Shown here: in pieces, positions 1 through 6,014 of the stretch
Layout: every line of letters begins with the position of its first letter
Position numbering within the stretch: position 1 is the first letter of the stretch
Assembly (NCBI GenBank): GCA_004556165.1
Contig: SFIR01000042.1
Span: 1-6,112 of the forward strand
From: Clostridiales bacterium
GTDB lineage: Bacteria; Bacillota; Clostridia; Christensenellales; CAG-138
Direction of reading: 5' to 3'
Length of the DNA: 6,112 nucleotides
Position numbers and translations under genes: made by a program
The notes under the pieces: generated by a model
The model's input: only the letters and a program-made list of their open reading frames with translations
What the model was told of the DNA's origin: nothing
Database searches by the model: none

Positions 1-98
1 TTTTCTGCGAAAATGGCAGTTCTTGCCCTCGGGCAAGAACTGGCGATTGCCGGGCAGCATTCTTTTTGAAGAGTGGACATTTAAAGTTGCAATTCACA
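1..98 (+). repeat. 98-base repeat element, left copy
   Basis: Positions 1-98 match the reverse complement of 6015-6112 at 97 of 98 bases; the only difference is at position 9 (g here, a in the other copy when read in the same sense). Similarity stops sharply after position 98. Inside are a 12-bp hairpin (arms 17-28 and 31-42) and a small GGC/GCC hairpin (42-44 with 49-51), and GGCAA 32-36 can alternatively pair with TTGCC 47-51. No coding function is apparent. The element ends about 50 bases before the trkA -10 box. I read it as a dispersed non-coding repeat; the family is not one I recognise. Its outer boundary may lie beyond the window. Confidence 0.9.
10..42 (-). terminator. hairpin with short T-run in the left repeat (possible outward terminator)
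   Basis: Arms 17-28 and 31-42 form a 12-bp perfect stem with two bases between them (in practice about 11 bp closed by a four-base loop). Read on the minus strand, the stem is followed by CCA and then four Ts (13 to 10). This resembles an intrinsic terminator for transcription leaving the window to the left. The single mismatch between the two repeat copies (position 9) shortens this T-run from five to four. Termination activity is inferred only. Confidence 0.4.
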
Positions 99-146
99 GA
101 AGCGCTGTATTATCTCCAAAAAACTATCGCTTTTTCATAAAACTAT

Positions 147-154
147 GGTATAAT
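147..154 (+). promoter_or_regulatory. extended -10 promoter of trkAH
   Basis: A perfect TATAAT (149-154) is preceded by TG plus one base (147-148), the extended -10 pattern of housekeeping sigma factors. No good -35 hexamer lies 16-18 bases upstream, as is common for extended -10 promoters. Transcription should begin near 161, giving a 5' leader of about 62 bases. A 5-bp hairpin (159-163 with 170-174) lies at the predicted start. The leader is too short for a ydaO-type c-di-AMP riboswitch. Confidence 0.65.
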
Positions 155-222
155 GATTTGCTGTCGATTCAGCAGTATTCTGATTTGTTTATATTCTTCG
201 ATTGCGGAGTAACTGAAAAGTA

Positions 223-1581
223 ATGAAGATCATCATTGTCGGGGACGGAAAAATAGGCTTTGCTCTCACCAAAAGGCTTGCTATGGACGGGCATGACATC
301 GTTGTCATCGACCGGAACGCGCGCGTGCTTGAGGAGAGCCAGCAGGCGGCGGATATCATGACCGTACAGGGCAGCGGCGCTTCCATGGACGTCCTGAAGG
401 AAGCAGGTATACTGAATGCGGATCTTCTCATCGCGGCAACGAGCAGTGACGAGATCAATATTCTTTGCTGCATGATGGCAAGTAAGATTTCCGATGTTCA
501 TACCATTGCCCGCGTCCGCAGTCCCGAATACTCCAAGCAGCTCAATTTTCTCAAAAAGGAAATGGGGCTTTCAATGACCTTCAGCCCCGAACAGGAGACA
601 GCGCAGGAGATATTCCATCTTCTGCAGTTCCCGTCCTTCCTCAAGCGCGACCGCTTTGCTAACGGCAGGGTCGAGATTGTCGAAATAAAGGTTACAAAGG
701 ATTCCGTCCTCTGCTCCCAGCCCCTAAAAAAGCTCAATGAGCTTGTCAAGGTCCGCGTCCTTGTCTGCGCCGTTGAAAGGGACAATACCGCATACATCCC
801 TTCCGGTAATTTTGTTCTTGAAGAAAACGATAATATCTATGTTACCGCTGTCAGCCGTGAGCTGTCCCAGCTCGTAAAAAATCTCGGGCTCGTTCGGGAA
901 AGGGTCAAGCAGGCGCTCATCATCGGCGGCAGCCGCAGCTCCTTCTATCTTTCAAACCGCCTTATATCGGCAGGCGTGCTCGTCAAAATCATCGAGCGTG
1001 ACAGCAACAGATGCGCGGAGCTATCCGCCATGCTTCCCAAAGCAACAATAATATGCGGTGACGGCAGCCGTCAGGAGGTACTCTCCGAAGAGGGCATCGA
1101 CAATGCCGACGCGCTCATCACTCTTACGGATATTGACGAAGAAAATCTCATCATTTCCCTTTTTGCGGCTCAGCGCGGCGTCCCAAAGGTGATAACCAAG
1201 GTCAATCGTGAGGAGTATATTGATACCTTCCAGAATTTCGGCATTGACACCTTCATAAATCCGAAGCAGCTATCTTGTTCAGATATAGTCCGATACGTCC
1301 GAGCGATGGAGAATACGACCGGCGGATCGATGCAGGCACTGCATTATATTGTCGGCGGCAGGGTCGAAGCGCTTGAATTCTTCGCTGATAATACCACCGA
1401 TAATCTTCAGATACCGTTAAAGGATCTGCAGTTGAAGCCCAATATTCTTATCGCTTCCATCAACCGCAGCGGTCATATCATCATACCGAGCGGCGTCGAT
1501 TTCATTCAGGCAGGCGATACTGTCGTAGTCGTAGCCAAGGCGCAGCAGGCTATTTACGATCTCAACGATATCTTTGCGTAA
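223..1581 (+). CDS. trkA: Trk system potassium uptake regulator TrkA
   Basis: This is a cytosolic, peripheral gating subunit of a Trk/Ktr potassium transporter; RCK rings bind NAD(H)/ATP-type nucleotides and open or close the TrkH pore. The 452 residues show the duplicated TrkA plan: Rossmann fold 1 from residue 1, with glycine motif GDGKIG (7-12) and acid D30 ending strand 2; a first TrkA_C domain around 140-215; a second Rossmann fold from about 231 with E258 in the equivalent acidic position; and a second TrkA_C domain around 370-450. The second glycine motif is degenerate (GGSRSS, 235-240). The length is normal for two-RCK TrkA. The start is fixed by the typical MKIIIVG N-terminus, although the only Shine-Dalgarno match, GGAG at 206-209, is 13 bases away. 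Twenty-one bases separate it from trkH, so the two are almost certainly cotranscribed. Control of the TrkA_C domains by c-di-AMP is known in related Gram-positive proteins but cannot be seen here. Confidence 0.95.
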   Translation: MKIIIVGDGKIGFALTKRLAMDGHDIVVIDRNARVLEESQQAADIMTVQGSGASMDVLKEAGILNADLLIAATSSDEINILCCMMASKISDVHTIARVRSPEYSKQLNFLKKEMGLSMTFSPEQETAQEIFHLLQFPSFLKRDRFANGRVEIVEIKVTKDSVLCSQPLKKLNELVKVRVLVCAVERDNTAYIPSGNFVLEENDNIYVTAVSRELSQLVKNLGLVRERVKQALIIGGSRSSFYLSNRLISAGVLVKIIERDSNRCAELSAMLPKATIICGDGSRQEVLSEEGIDNADALITLTDIDEENLIISLFAAQRGVPKVITKVNREEYIDTFQNFGIDTFINPKQLSCSDIVRYVRAMENTTGGSMQALHYIVGGRVEALEFFADNTTDNLQIPLKDLQLKPNILIASINRSGHIIIPSGVDFIQAGDTVVVVAKAQQAIYDLNDIFA

Positions 1582-1599
1582 AGGATGGAGTAATATCCT
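1582..1599 (+). promoter_or_regulatory. trkH ribosome binding region with a small hairpin
   Basis: GGAG at 1587-1590 lies 12 bases before the trkH ATG, longer than the usual 5-9. AGGAT (1582-1586) can pair with ATCCT (1595-1599), placing GGAG in an 8-base loop and bringing it nearer to the start codon. The trkA start is also preceded by GGAGTAA at a long spacing (206-212, ATG at 223). Importance of the hairpin is inferred. Confidence 0.4.
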
Positions 1600-1602
1600 C
1601 AT

Positions 1603-3090
1603 ATGAACTATAAAGTCATAGGCAGATACCTCGGATTGCTCCTCATAACGGAGGGCGTATTCCTCATACCTCCTGCACTCATTTCGCTGTTCCTGCATGA
1701 AAGCAATGCCTTCTATGCCGTTCTTGCCACAATACTTCTGGCGGCAGTCGTCGGAGGGGTTCTCTTTCTCCTTTGCCGCAAATGCAAAAGGGAGTTCTAT
1801 GCGAAGGACGGGCTTGTTCTCGTTGCGCTCGCATGGTTCGTGCTCTCCGCATTCGGCGCTCTCCCCTTCACGCTGAGCGGCGAAATACCGAATTATATAG
1901 ATGCCCTGTTCGAAATCATATCCGGCTTTACAACTACCGGCGCATCCATCCTTACCGATATTGAAGCTGTGAGCAAGGGGCTTCTTTTCTGGCGCAGCTT
2001 CACCCATTGGCTCGGCGGAATGGGTATTCTTGTCTTCATTATGGCGATAGAGCCCTCCGGCAAGGGCAAGGGGAACAGCTTTTCCCTCCACGTCATGCGC
2101 GCCGAAAGCCCGGGGCCTTCGGTCGGCAAGCTCGTTCCGAAGATAGGCCTGACCGCAAAAATCCTCTATGCGCTCTATATCGCGCTGACCGTGCTTTGCA
2201 TCGGAATGCTTCTCCTCGGCGGAATGCCTGTATTTGACAGCTTCTGTATCGCTTTCGGCACGGCAGGCACCGGCGGCTTCGGCATACTCAATGACAGTAT
2301 GGCGAGCTATTCACCGTATCTGCAAACGGTCGTGACGGTGTTTATGGCGCTGTTCGGGATAAACTTTTCGGTCTACTATCTGTTTCTTCGCAATCCTCGT
2401 GCAGCTTTACGCGATGAAGAGGTCCGCACCTATCTCCTTATCATGTTTGGCGCTGTACTTCTTATCACGCTCAATATCTATTTCTCCGCAACGGATTTCG
2501 GAAGCTTCAAAGAATGTCTGCACAGCGCAGCATTCCATGTCAGCAGTATCATGACGACAACCGGTTTTTCGATAGCCGATTACAACCTCTGGCCTTCGTT
2601 CTCAAAATGGATAATCCTTCTTCTTATGCTGCTCGGAGCATGTGCAGGCTCGACCGGCGGCGGCATCAAGATTGCAAGATTCCTGCTCATCTTCAAATCC
2701 ATGCGCGCAGGCTTCAAGCGTATGCTGCATCCGCGCAGTGTGCAGGTCATCACTCTGAACGGCAAGCCCGTTGAGGACGGAATTCTTCAAGGGCTTTGGG
2801 TTTACCTATCCGCATATGCGGTGATATTCGTTATCTCCACTCTGCTCATATCCATTGATGGCTTCAGCGTCCTCACGAACCTCAGCGCGACCCTTTCCTG
2901 CCTCAGCAATATCGGTCCCGGTCTCGATACTGTCGGCCCGGCAGGCAATTTTGCATCATTCTCATGGTTTTCGAAAATTGTCCTTTCGCTCGATATGCTC
3001 TTTGGAAGGCTTGAAATCTTCCCGCTTATCGCGCTGTTCAGCCATGATGTCTACCGCAGAAGAAACATAAATATCCGCCGAGCACTGTAA
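1603..3090 (+). CDS. trkH: Trk system potassium uptake protein TrkH (channel subunit)
   Basis: This integral membrane protein is the potassium-conducting pore of the Trk system and works with the TrkA made by the gene just upstream. At 495 residues it has the full TrkH architecture: two extra N-terminal hydrophobic helices (about 8-32 and 38-57), then four helix-pore-helix repeats. Selectivity-filter segments are visible in all four repeats, each with its filter glycine: TTTG in SGFTTTGAS (107-115, G113), TAGTGGF (220-226, G224), MTTTGFS (317-323, G321) and SNIGPGL (435-441, G438). The glycine/serine-rich intramembrane gate loop of repeat 3 is at 345-355 (GACAGSTGGGI). The conserved pore arginine of the last helix is R469 in GRLEI. 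The extra N-terminal helices and the two-RCK partner favour TrkH over KtrB. No break or missing key residue is seen. No strong dedicated terminator follows; a weak stem before six Ts (3189-3194) is the best candidate. Confidence 0.96.
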   Translation: MNYKVIGRYLGLLLITEGVFLIPPALISLFLHESNAFYAVLATILLAAVVGGVLFLLCRKCKREFYAKDGLVLVALAWFVLSAFGALPFTLSGEIPNYIDALFEIISGFTTTGASILTDIEAVSKGLLFWRSFTHWLGGMGILVFIMAIEPSGKGKGNSFSLHVMRAESPGPSVGKLVPKIGLTAKILYALYIALTVLCIGMLLLGGMPVFDSFCIAFGTAGTGGFGILNDSMASYSPYLQTVVTVFMALFGINFSVYYLFLRNPRAALRDEEVRTYLLIMFGAVLLITLNIYFSATDFGSFKECLHSAAFHVSSIMTTTGFSIADYNLWPSFSKWIILLLMLLGACAGSTGGGIKIARFLLIFKSMRAGFKRMLHPRSVQVITLNGKPVEDGILQGLWVYLSAYAVIFVISTLLISIDGFSVLTNLSATLSCLSNIGPGLDTVGPAGNFASFSWFSKIVLSLDMLFGRLEIFPLIALFSHDVYRRRNINIRRAL

Positions 3091-3195
3091 ATTGAAGCAT
3101 AATGGGCTGTATTGGAGTCTGATTAGGTCGCTTTAGCCTTTTCTTTTGCTCCTCCCATACTTCGGCGTGATTATTGAATATTCGGTCGTTTTTTC

Positions 3196-3239
3196 AAAAA
3201 AATGGGGCTGTATCATGGCAATGCCTTTGATACCGCCCC
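3196..3239 (-). terminator. intrinsic terminator of pnp
   Basis: On the minus strand, 17 bases after the pnp stop codon, GGGGC (3239-3235) pairs with GCCCC (3208-3204) and the inner GTATCA (3233-3228) pairs with TGATAC (3215-3210), with one mismatch between the two stems and a further small GGC/GCC stem near the tip. After one A, seven Ts follow (3202-3196). This is a textbook Rho-independent terminator for rpsO-pnp. On the plus strand the same hairpin is followed only by TTTAGCTT, so it would be weak for trkH. The rest of the convergent gap (3091-3195) holds no gene. Confidence 0.9.
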
Positions 3240-3255
3240 TTTAGCTTAACTGAAA

Positions 3256-5346
3256 TTATTTCGTTTCGGGGATAAGGCCTTTACGGGTGAGATCGATCTT
3301 GCCGTCGGGCTTGATATCAATGACCCTGACAAGGATCTCATCGCCGATGCTCACGACATCCTCAACGCGCTCTACGCGGTGATTTGCAAGCTTGGAGATA
3401 TGGACGAGTCCCTTCTTGCCGGGTTTGAGCTCGACCTGTGCGCCGATGGGCAGGATATTGACGACCTTGCCGAGGATAACATCGCCGACCTCGATATCGC
3501 GGACGATGCTGTCAATAATCTTCTTTGCCTTCTCCGCCGCCTCTGCATCGGTGCTGGCAATGAATACTCTGCCGTCATCCTCAATATCAATCTTAACGCC
3601 CGTCTCTGCGATAATGCCGTTGATGGTCTTGCCGCCGGAGCCGATAACCTCGCGAATCTTATCGGGATTGATGGTGAACTGAAGAATACGGGGTGCGAAG
3701 GGTGAAAGCTCCTTACGGGGCTCGCTGATGGTCTCCATCATCTTATTGAGGATGAAGAGCCTGCCCTGCCTTGCCTGCTCAAGCGCACGGGTGAGGATCT
3801 GCTCATCTATGCCCTTAATCTTGATATCCATCTGAATCGCGGTAATGCCCTTTTCGGTGCCTGCGACCTTGAAGTCCATATCGCCCATGAAGTCCTCAAG
3901 GCCCTGTATATCGGTAAGGATAGCGATATTTCCGGTATCCGTATCCTTGATAAGACCCATTGCGCAGCCTGCTACGGGAGCCTTGATGGGTACGCCTGCA
4001 TCCATAAGCGCAAGGGTGCTGCCGCAGATGGAAGCCTGGGAGGTGGAACCGTTGCTGGAAACGACCTCGGAAACGAGGCGGATTGCATAGGGGAATTCCT
4101 CTTCGGAGGGGATAACGGGCAGCAGTGCGCGCTCCGCAAGTGCGCCGTGGCCGATCTCACGCCTGCCGGGGCTGCCGAGACGCTTGACCTCGCCCGTGCT
4201 GTAAGGCGGCATATTGTAATGGTGGATATACCTCTTGAACTCCTCTTCGCCGATACCGTCGATGGTCTGGCCGTCGCCGATGGTGCCCAGGGTCGCAATG
4301 GTCATGACCTGTGTCTGTCCGCGAGTGAATACCGCCGAGCCGTGGGTACGGGGCAGAATGCCGACCTCGCTCCAAATGGGGCGTATCTGGGTATGGGTGC
4401 GTCCGTCGGGACGGATGCCCTTATTGATGATCTTGTCGCGAAGGATTTCCTTCATGAGGTTATAGAGGATTGCGTCTATATCCGCCGCTGAATCGGGATA
4501 CTCCTCGGCAAAGTGCTCGATCGTCTCCTTTTTTACAAGGTTTGTGCGCTCCTCACGCTCGTACCTATCAAAGGTATCGAGCTGCCAAATGACCTTTTCA
4601 CGGGCAAATGCATCGACCTTTTCCCTCAGCTCCTCATCGGGAACATGGATGACGGGAACGATCTTTTCCTTGCCGATCTCAGCCTGAATTGAAGCTATCC
4701 ATTCGACGATGGTCTTGATGTACTCATGAGCAAGGAGAATTGCATCGAGCATTTCCTTCTCGGAGATCTCGTTTGCACCTGCCTCTACCATCATGACGGC
4801 ATCCTTTGTGCCTGCAACGGTGAGATGGAGTCTGCTCCTGTTGCGCTGCTCTGAATCGGGGTTGATGATATAATTCCCGTCCACATAGCCGACGCTTACC
4901 GCGCCGATGGGGCCTGCAAACGGAGCTTCGCTGATGGAAAGCGCGAGGGATGCGCCGTTCATTGCGAGAATCTCGGGCTGAACGTCATTTTCAACGCTCA
5001 TAGCAGTGGCAACGACCTGAACGTCGTTATAGAAGCCCTTGGGGAATAGAGGACGAATGGGCCTGTCGATAAGGCGGCTGGTGAGGATTGCCTTTTCGGA
5101 GGGACGGCCTTCACGCTTGATGAAACCGCCGGGGATCTTGCCGGCAGCGTACATTTTTTCTTCATAATCGCAGCTGAGGGGAAGGAAATCTGCGCCGTCA
5201 CGGGGCTGCTTTGCGACAGTTGCACAGACGAGAAGAGCAGTATTGCCGCAGCTTATGAGAACGGAACCGCCTGCCTGCTCTGCGTACTTACCGGTCTCGG
5301 CAACTATGGTGCGTCCGGCAAGCTCCAATGTGAATTTCTTTTGCAT
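3256..5346 (-). CDS. pnp: polyribonucleotide nucleotidyltransferase (PNPase)
   Basis: PNPase degrades RNA 3' to 5' by phosphorolysis, releasing nucleoside diphosphates, and can run in reverse to add tails; it acts as a cytoplasmic homotrimer. With 696 residues it has the complete family order: first RNase PH core (about 10-140, including KIPGGF and RPIRPLFP), helical linker (about 235-310), second RNase PH core (about 320-540), KH domain (about 550-610, GxxG loop GSGG at 569-572) and S1 domain (about 620-690). Second-core catalytic residues are present: D485, D491 and K493 in DFMGDMDFK, plus the RREIGHG and SNGSTSQAS substrate and phosphate segments (395-401, 430-438). I start at 5346 because AAAGGAG (5360-5354) lies 7 bases from that ATG. 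The ATG at 5352 is only one base from GGAG and would add just two residues (MN). It lies 204-210 bases downstream of rpsO and likely shares its transcript, with structured RNA between. Confidence 0.97.
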   Translation of the reverse strand: MQKKFTLELAGRTIVAETGKYAEQAGGSVLISCGNTALLVCATVAKQPRDGADFLPLSCDYEEKMYAAGKIPGGFIKREGRPSEKAILTSRLIDRPIRPLFPKGFYNDVQVVATAMSVENDVQPEILAMNGASLALSISEAPFAGPIGAVSVGYVDGNYIINPDSEQRNRSRLHLTVAGTKDAVMMVEAGANEISEKEMLDAILLAHEYIKTIVEWIASIQAEIGKEKIVPVIHVPDEELREKVDAFAREKVIWQLDTFDRYEREERTNLVKKETIEHFAEEYPDSAADIDAILYNLMKEILRDKIINKGIRPDGRTHTQIRPIWSEVGILPRTHGSAVFTRGQTQVMTIATLGTIGDGQTIDGIGEEEFKRYIHHYNMPPYSTGEVKRLGSPGRREIGHGALAERALLPVIPSEEEFPYAIRLVSEVVSSNGSTSQASICGSTLALMDAGVPIKAPVAGCAMGLIKDTDTGNIAILTDIQGLEDFMGDMDFKVAGTEKGITAIQMDIKIKGIDEQILTRALEQARQGRLFILNKMMETISEPRKELSPFAPRILQFTINPDKIREVIGSGGKTINGIIAETGVKIDIEDDGRVFIASTDAEAAEKAKKIIDSIVRDIEVGDVILGKVVNILPIGAQVELKPGKKGLVHISKLANHRVERVEDVVSIGDEILVRVIDIKPDGKIDLTRKGLIPETK

Positions 5347-5353
5347 ATTCATG

Positions 5354-5360
5354 CTCCTTT
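5354..5360 (-). promoter_or_regulatory. pnp ribosome binding site (decides the start)
   Basis: AAAGGAG reads on the minus strand from 5360 to 5354. It is followed by two in-frame ATGs at 5352 and 5346; only the second has normal spacing (7 bases). The region just upstream (about 5361-5395) is very A/T-rich and apparently unstructured, which favours ribosome access. Confidence 0.75.
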
Positions 5361-5395
5361 GTATCTTTATCTTATTATTAGCTTATTCTGGTTTG

Positions 5396-5408
5396 AAGCC
5401 CATGGCTT
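5396..5408 (-). other. small hairpin in the pnp leader
   Basis: AAGCC (5408-5404 on the minus strand) pairs perfectly with GGCTT (5400-5396) around a three-base ATG loop. It lies between the large leader hairpin and the pnp ribosome binding site. Its function is unknown and it could be incidental. Confidence 0.4.
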
Positions 5409-5420
5409 ACGCTGCACGAT

Positions 5421-5496
5421 TTGCCGAGGGAACAGATTTAGCCGTTCCGATTTCATACGGAACATATCCGAACGGGAAAATCCGCTTCCTTGGCAA
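5421..5496 (-). promoter_or_regulatory. long imperfect hairpin in the rpsO-pnp intergenic region (candidate pnp control element)
   Basis: The outer 19 bases on each side (5421-5439 and 5478-5496) pair almost continuously: 5421-5425 with 5492-5496, 5429-5432 with 5486-5489, and 5433-5439 with 5478-5484 including one G-U pair in the minus-strand RNA. A second stem, 5442-5447 with 5470-5475, closes the inner part, and TTCCG/CGGAA offers an alternative apical stem. In Escherichia coli a leader hairpin of pnp is cut by RNase III and then acted on by PNPase itself, giving autoregulation. A comparable role here is inferred from position and shape only. It could instead be a mobile palindromic repeat. 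Confidence 0.6.
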
Positions 5497-5510
5497 TTAA
5501 AGGTGCATTA

Positions 5511-5544
5511 GGAAAGAAAGGCAGGTAACTCCACCCTGCCTTTC
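5511..5544 (-). terminator. hairpin after rpsO (partial terminator or processing site)
   Basis: Thirteen bases after the rpsO stop codon the minus strand forms a perfect 10-bp stem, GAAAGGCAGG (5544-5535) with CCTGCCTTTC (5525-5516), around a 9-base loop, followed by TTTCC (5515-5511). The T-tract is interrupted, so leaky termination or 3'-end protection of rpsO mRNA with readthrough into pnp is likely. A similar hairpin lies between rpsO and pnp in E. coli. Confidence 0.7.
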
Positions 5545-5556
5545 ATAGTCAAATGA

Positions 5557-5820
5557 TTACTTCCTGATGCCGAGTTCAGCAATGATAGTCCTGTAACGCT
5601 CAATATCAACTTCCTTAAGGTAGTTGAGCAGACCGCGGCGCTTACCTACCATCTTGAGCAGACCGCGACGGGAATGGTTATCCTTCTGATGGGTCTTGAG
5701 ATGCTCGGTAAGGTGGTTGATGCGCTCGGTGAGAATAGCGATCTGAACCTCGGGGGAACCGGTGTCGCCCTCGTGAAGAGCATACTTAGTAATGATTTCG
5801 CTTTTAAGTTCCTTATCCAT
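5557..5820 (-). CDS. rpsO: 30S ribosomal protein S15
   Basis: S15 is a primary 16S rRNA binding protein of the small-subunit platform; it binds the three-way junction of helices 20-22 and contributes to bridges with the 50S subunit. The 87-residue product is within one or two residues of the family norm. Hallmarks are HEGDTGSPEVQ (16-26), the QKDNHSRRGLL segment (45-55) and a basic C-terminal half ending ELGIRK. A canonical AGGAGGT (5833-5827 on the minus strand) lies 6 bases before the ATG, so the start is secure. It is the first gene of the rpsO-pnp pair, a pairing conserved across many bacteria. S15 represses its own mRNA through leader structures in several species; the leader here can form a three-way junction. 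Confidence 0.98.
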   Translation of the reverse strand: MDKELKSEIITKYALHEGDTGSPEVQIAILTERINHLTEHLKTHQKDNHSRRGLLKMVGKRRGLLNYLKEVDIERYRTIIAELGIRK

Positions 5821-5855
5821 TTTATAACCTCCTGAATATCAAGTATCCCTGCAGG

Positions 5856-5895
5856 CTGCGTACCGCGCCGGAGTATCACGGAACGAAGTGAGCAG
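5856..5895 (-). promoter_or_regulatory. possible three-way junction in the rpsO leader
   Basis: In the minus-strand RNA, CTGC (5895-5892) pairs with GCAG (5859-5856) and encloses two helices: TCAC (5891-5888) with GTGA (5879-5876), and TAC (5875-5873) with GTA (5863-5861) continued by a short CCG/CGG stem. Only one base (5860) is unpaired at the junction. S15 recognises a three-way junction in 16S rRNA, and some rpsO leaders mimic it. The stems here are short, so this is a candidate S15 autoregulatory site and no more. Confidence 0.4.
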
Positions 5896-5916
5896 ATTGC
5901 ATTTGCGTTAAGTACG

Positions 5917-5999
5917 GCAAAAAACCCTTCTCTGTGCTTATTATACGCAAAGCATAGTCATGTTACCACATTTGTTCCGGTTTGTAAAGGGTTTTTTGC
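5917..5999. repeat. 13-bp perfect inverted repeat bracketing the rpsO promoter
   Basis: GCAAAAAACCCTT (5917-5929) is the exact reverse complement of 5987-5999, with 57 bases between. The main rpsO promoter lies between and overlaps the upstream arm by two bases of the -35 box. The downstream arm would be in the rpsO 5' leader, while the upstream arm lies before the transcription start. An RNA hairpin could therefore form only in transcripts entering from outside. The role is unknown. Confidence 0.65.
5940..5988 (-). promoter_or_regulatory. rpsO-pnp promoter region
   Basis: The minus strand has TTTACA (5988-5983), a 17-base spacer and TAACAT (5965-5960) preceded by TGG, making an extended -10. 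Expected transcription start is near 5953, with a leader of about 130 bases. A second perfect TATAAT (5945-5940) lies 14 bases further on without a good -35 box and may be an additional start. Together they form a strong housekeeping-type promoter, suited to a ribosomal protein gene. Confidence 0.75.
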
Positions 6000-6014
6000 A
6001 ATATACTTAACATT

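Noticed and set aside
155..222. c-di-AMP (ydaO-type) or potassium-sensing riboswitch ahead of trkA
   Set aside because: The predicted leader is about 62 bases with a single 5-bp hairpin, too short and simple for such a riboswitch.
23..223. 66-residue reading frame upstream of trkA
   Set aside because: It begins inside the repeat hairpin, runs through the trkA promoter, has no ribosome binding site and resembles no protein I recognise.
1417..2091. 224-residue antisense frame across the trkA/trkH junction
   Set aside because: It is a shadow of two well-supported genes, low in complexity and rich in E, R and A, with no start signal.
3091..3203. Small gene or RNA in the convergent gap
   Set aside because: There is no open frame with a ribosome binding site and no stable structure apart from the pnp terminator at 3204-3239.
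4147..4491. Plus-strand frames of 70-115 residues inside pnp
   Set aside because: Antisense shadows of pnp; the domains and catalytic motifs on the minus strand fully explain the sequence.
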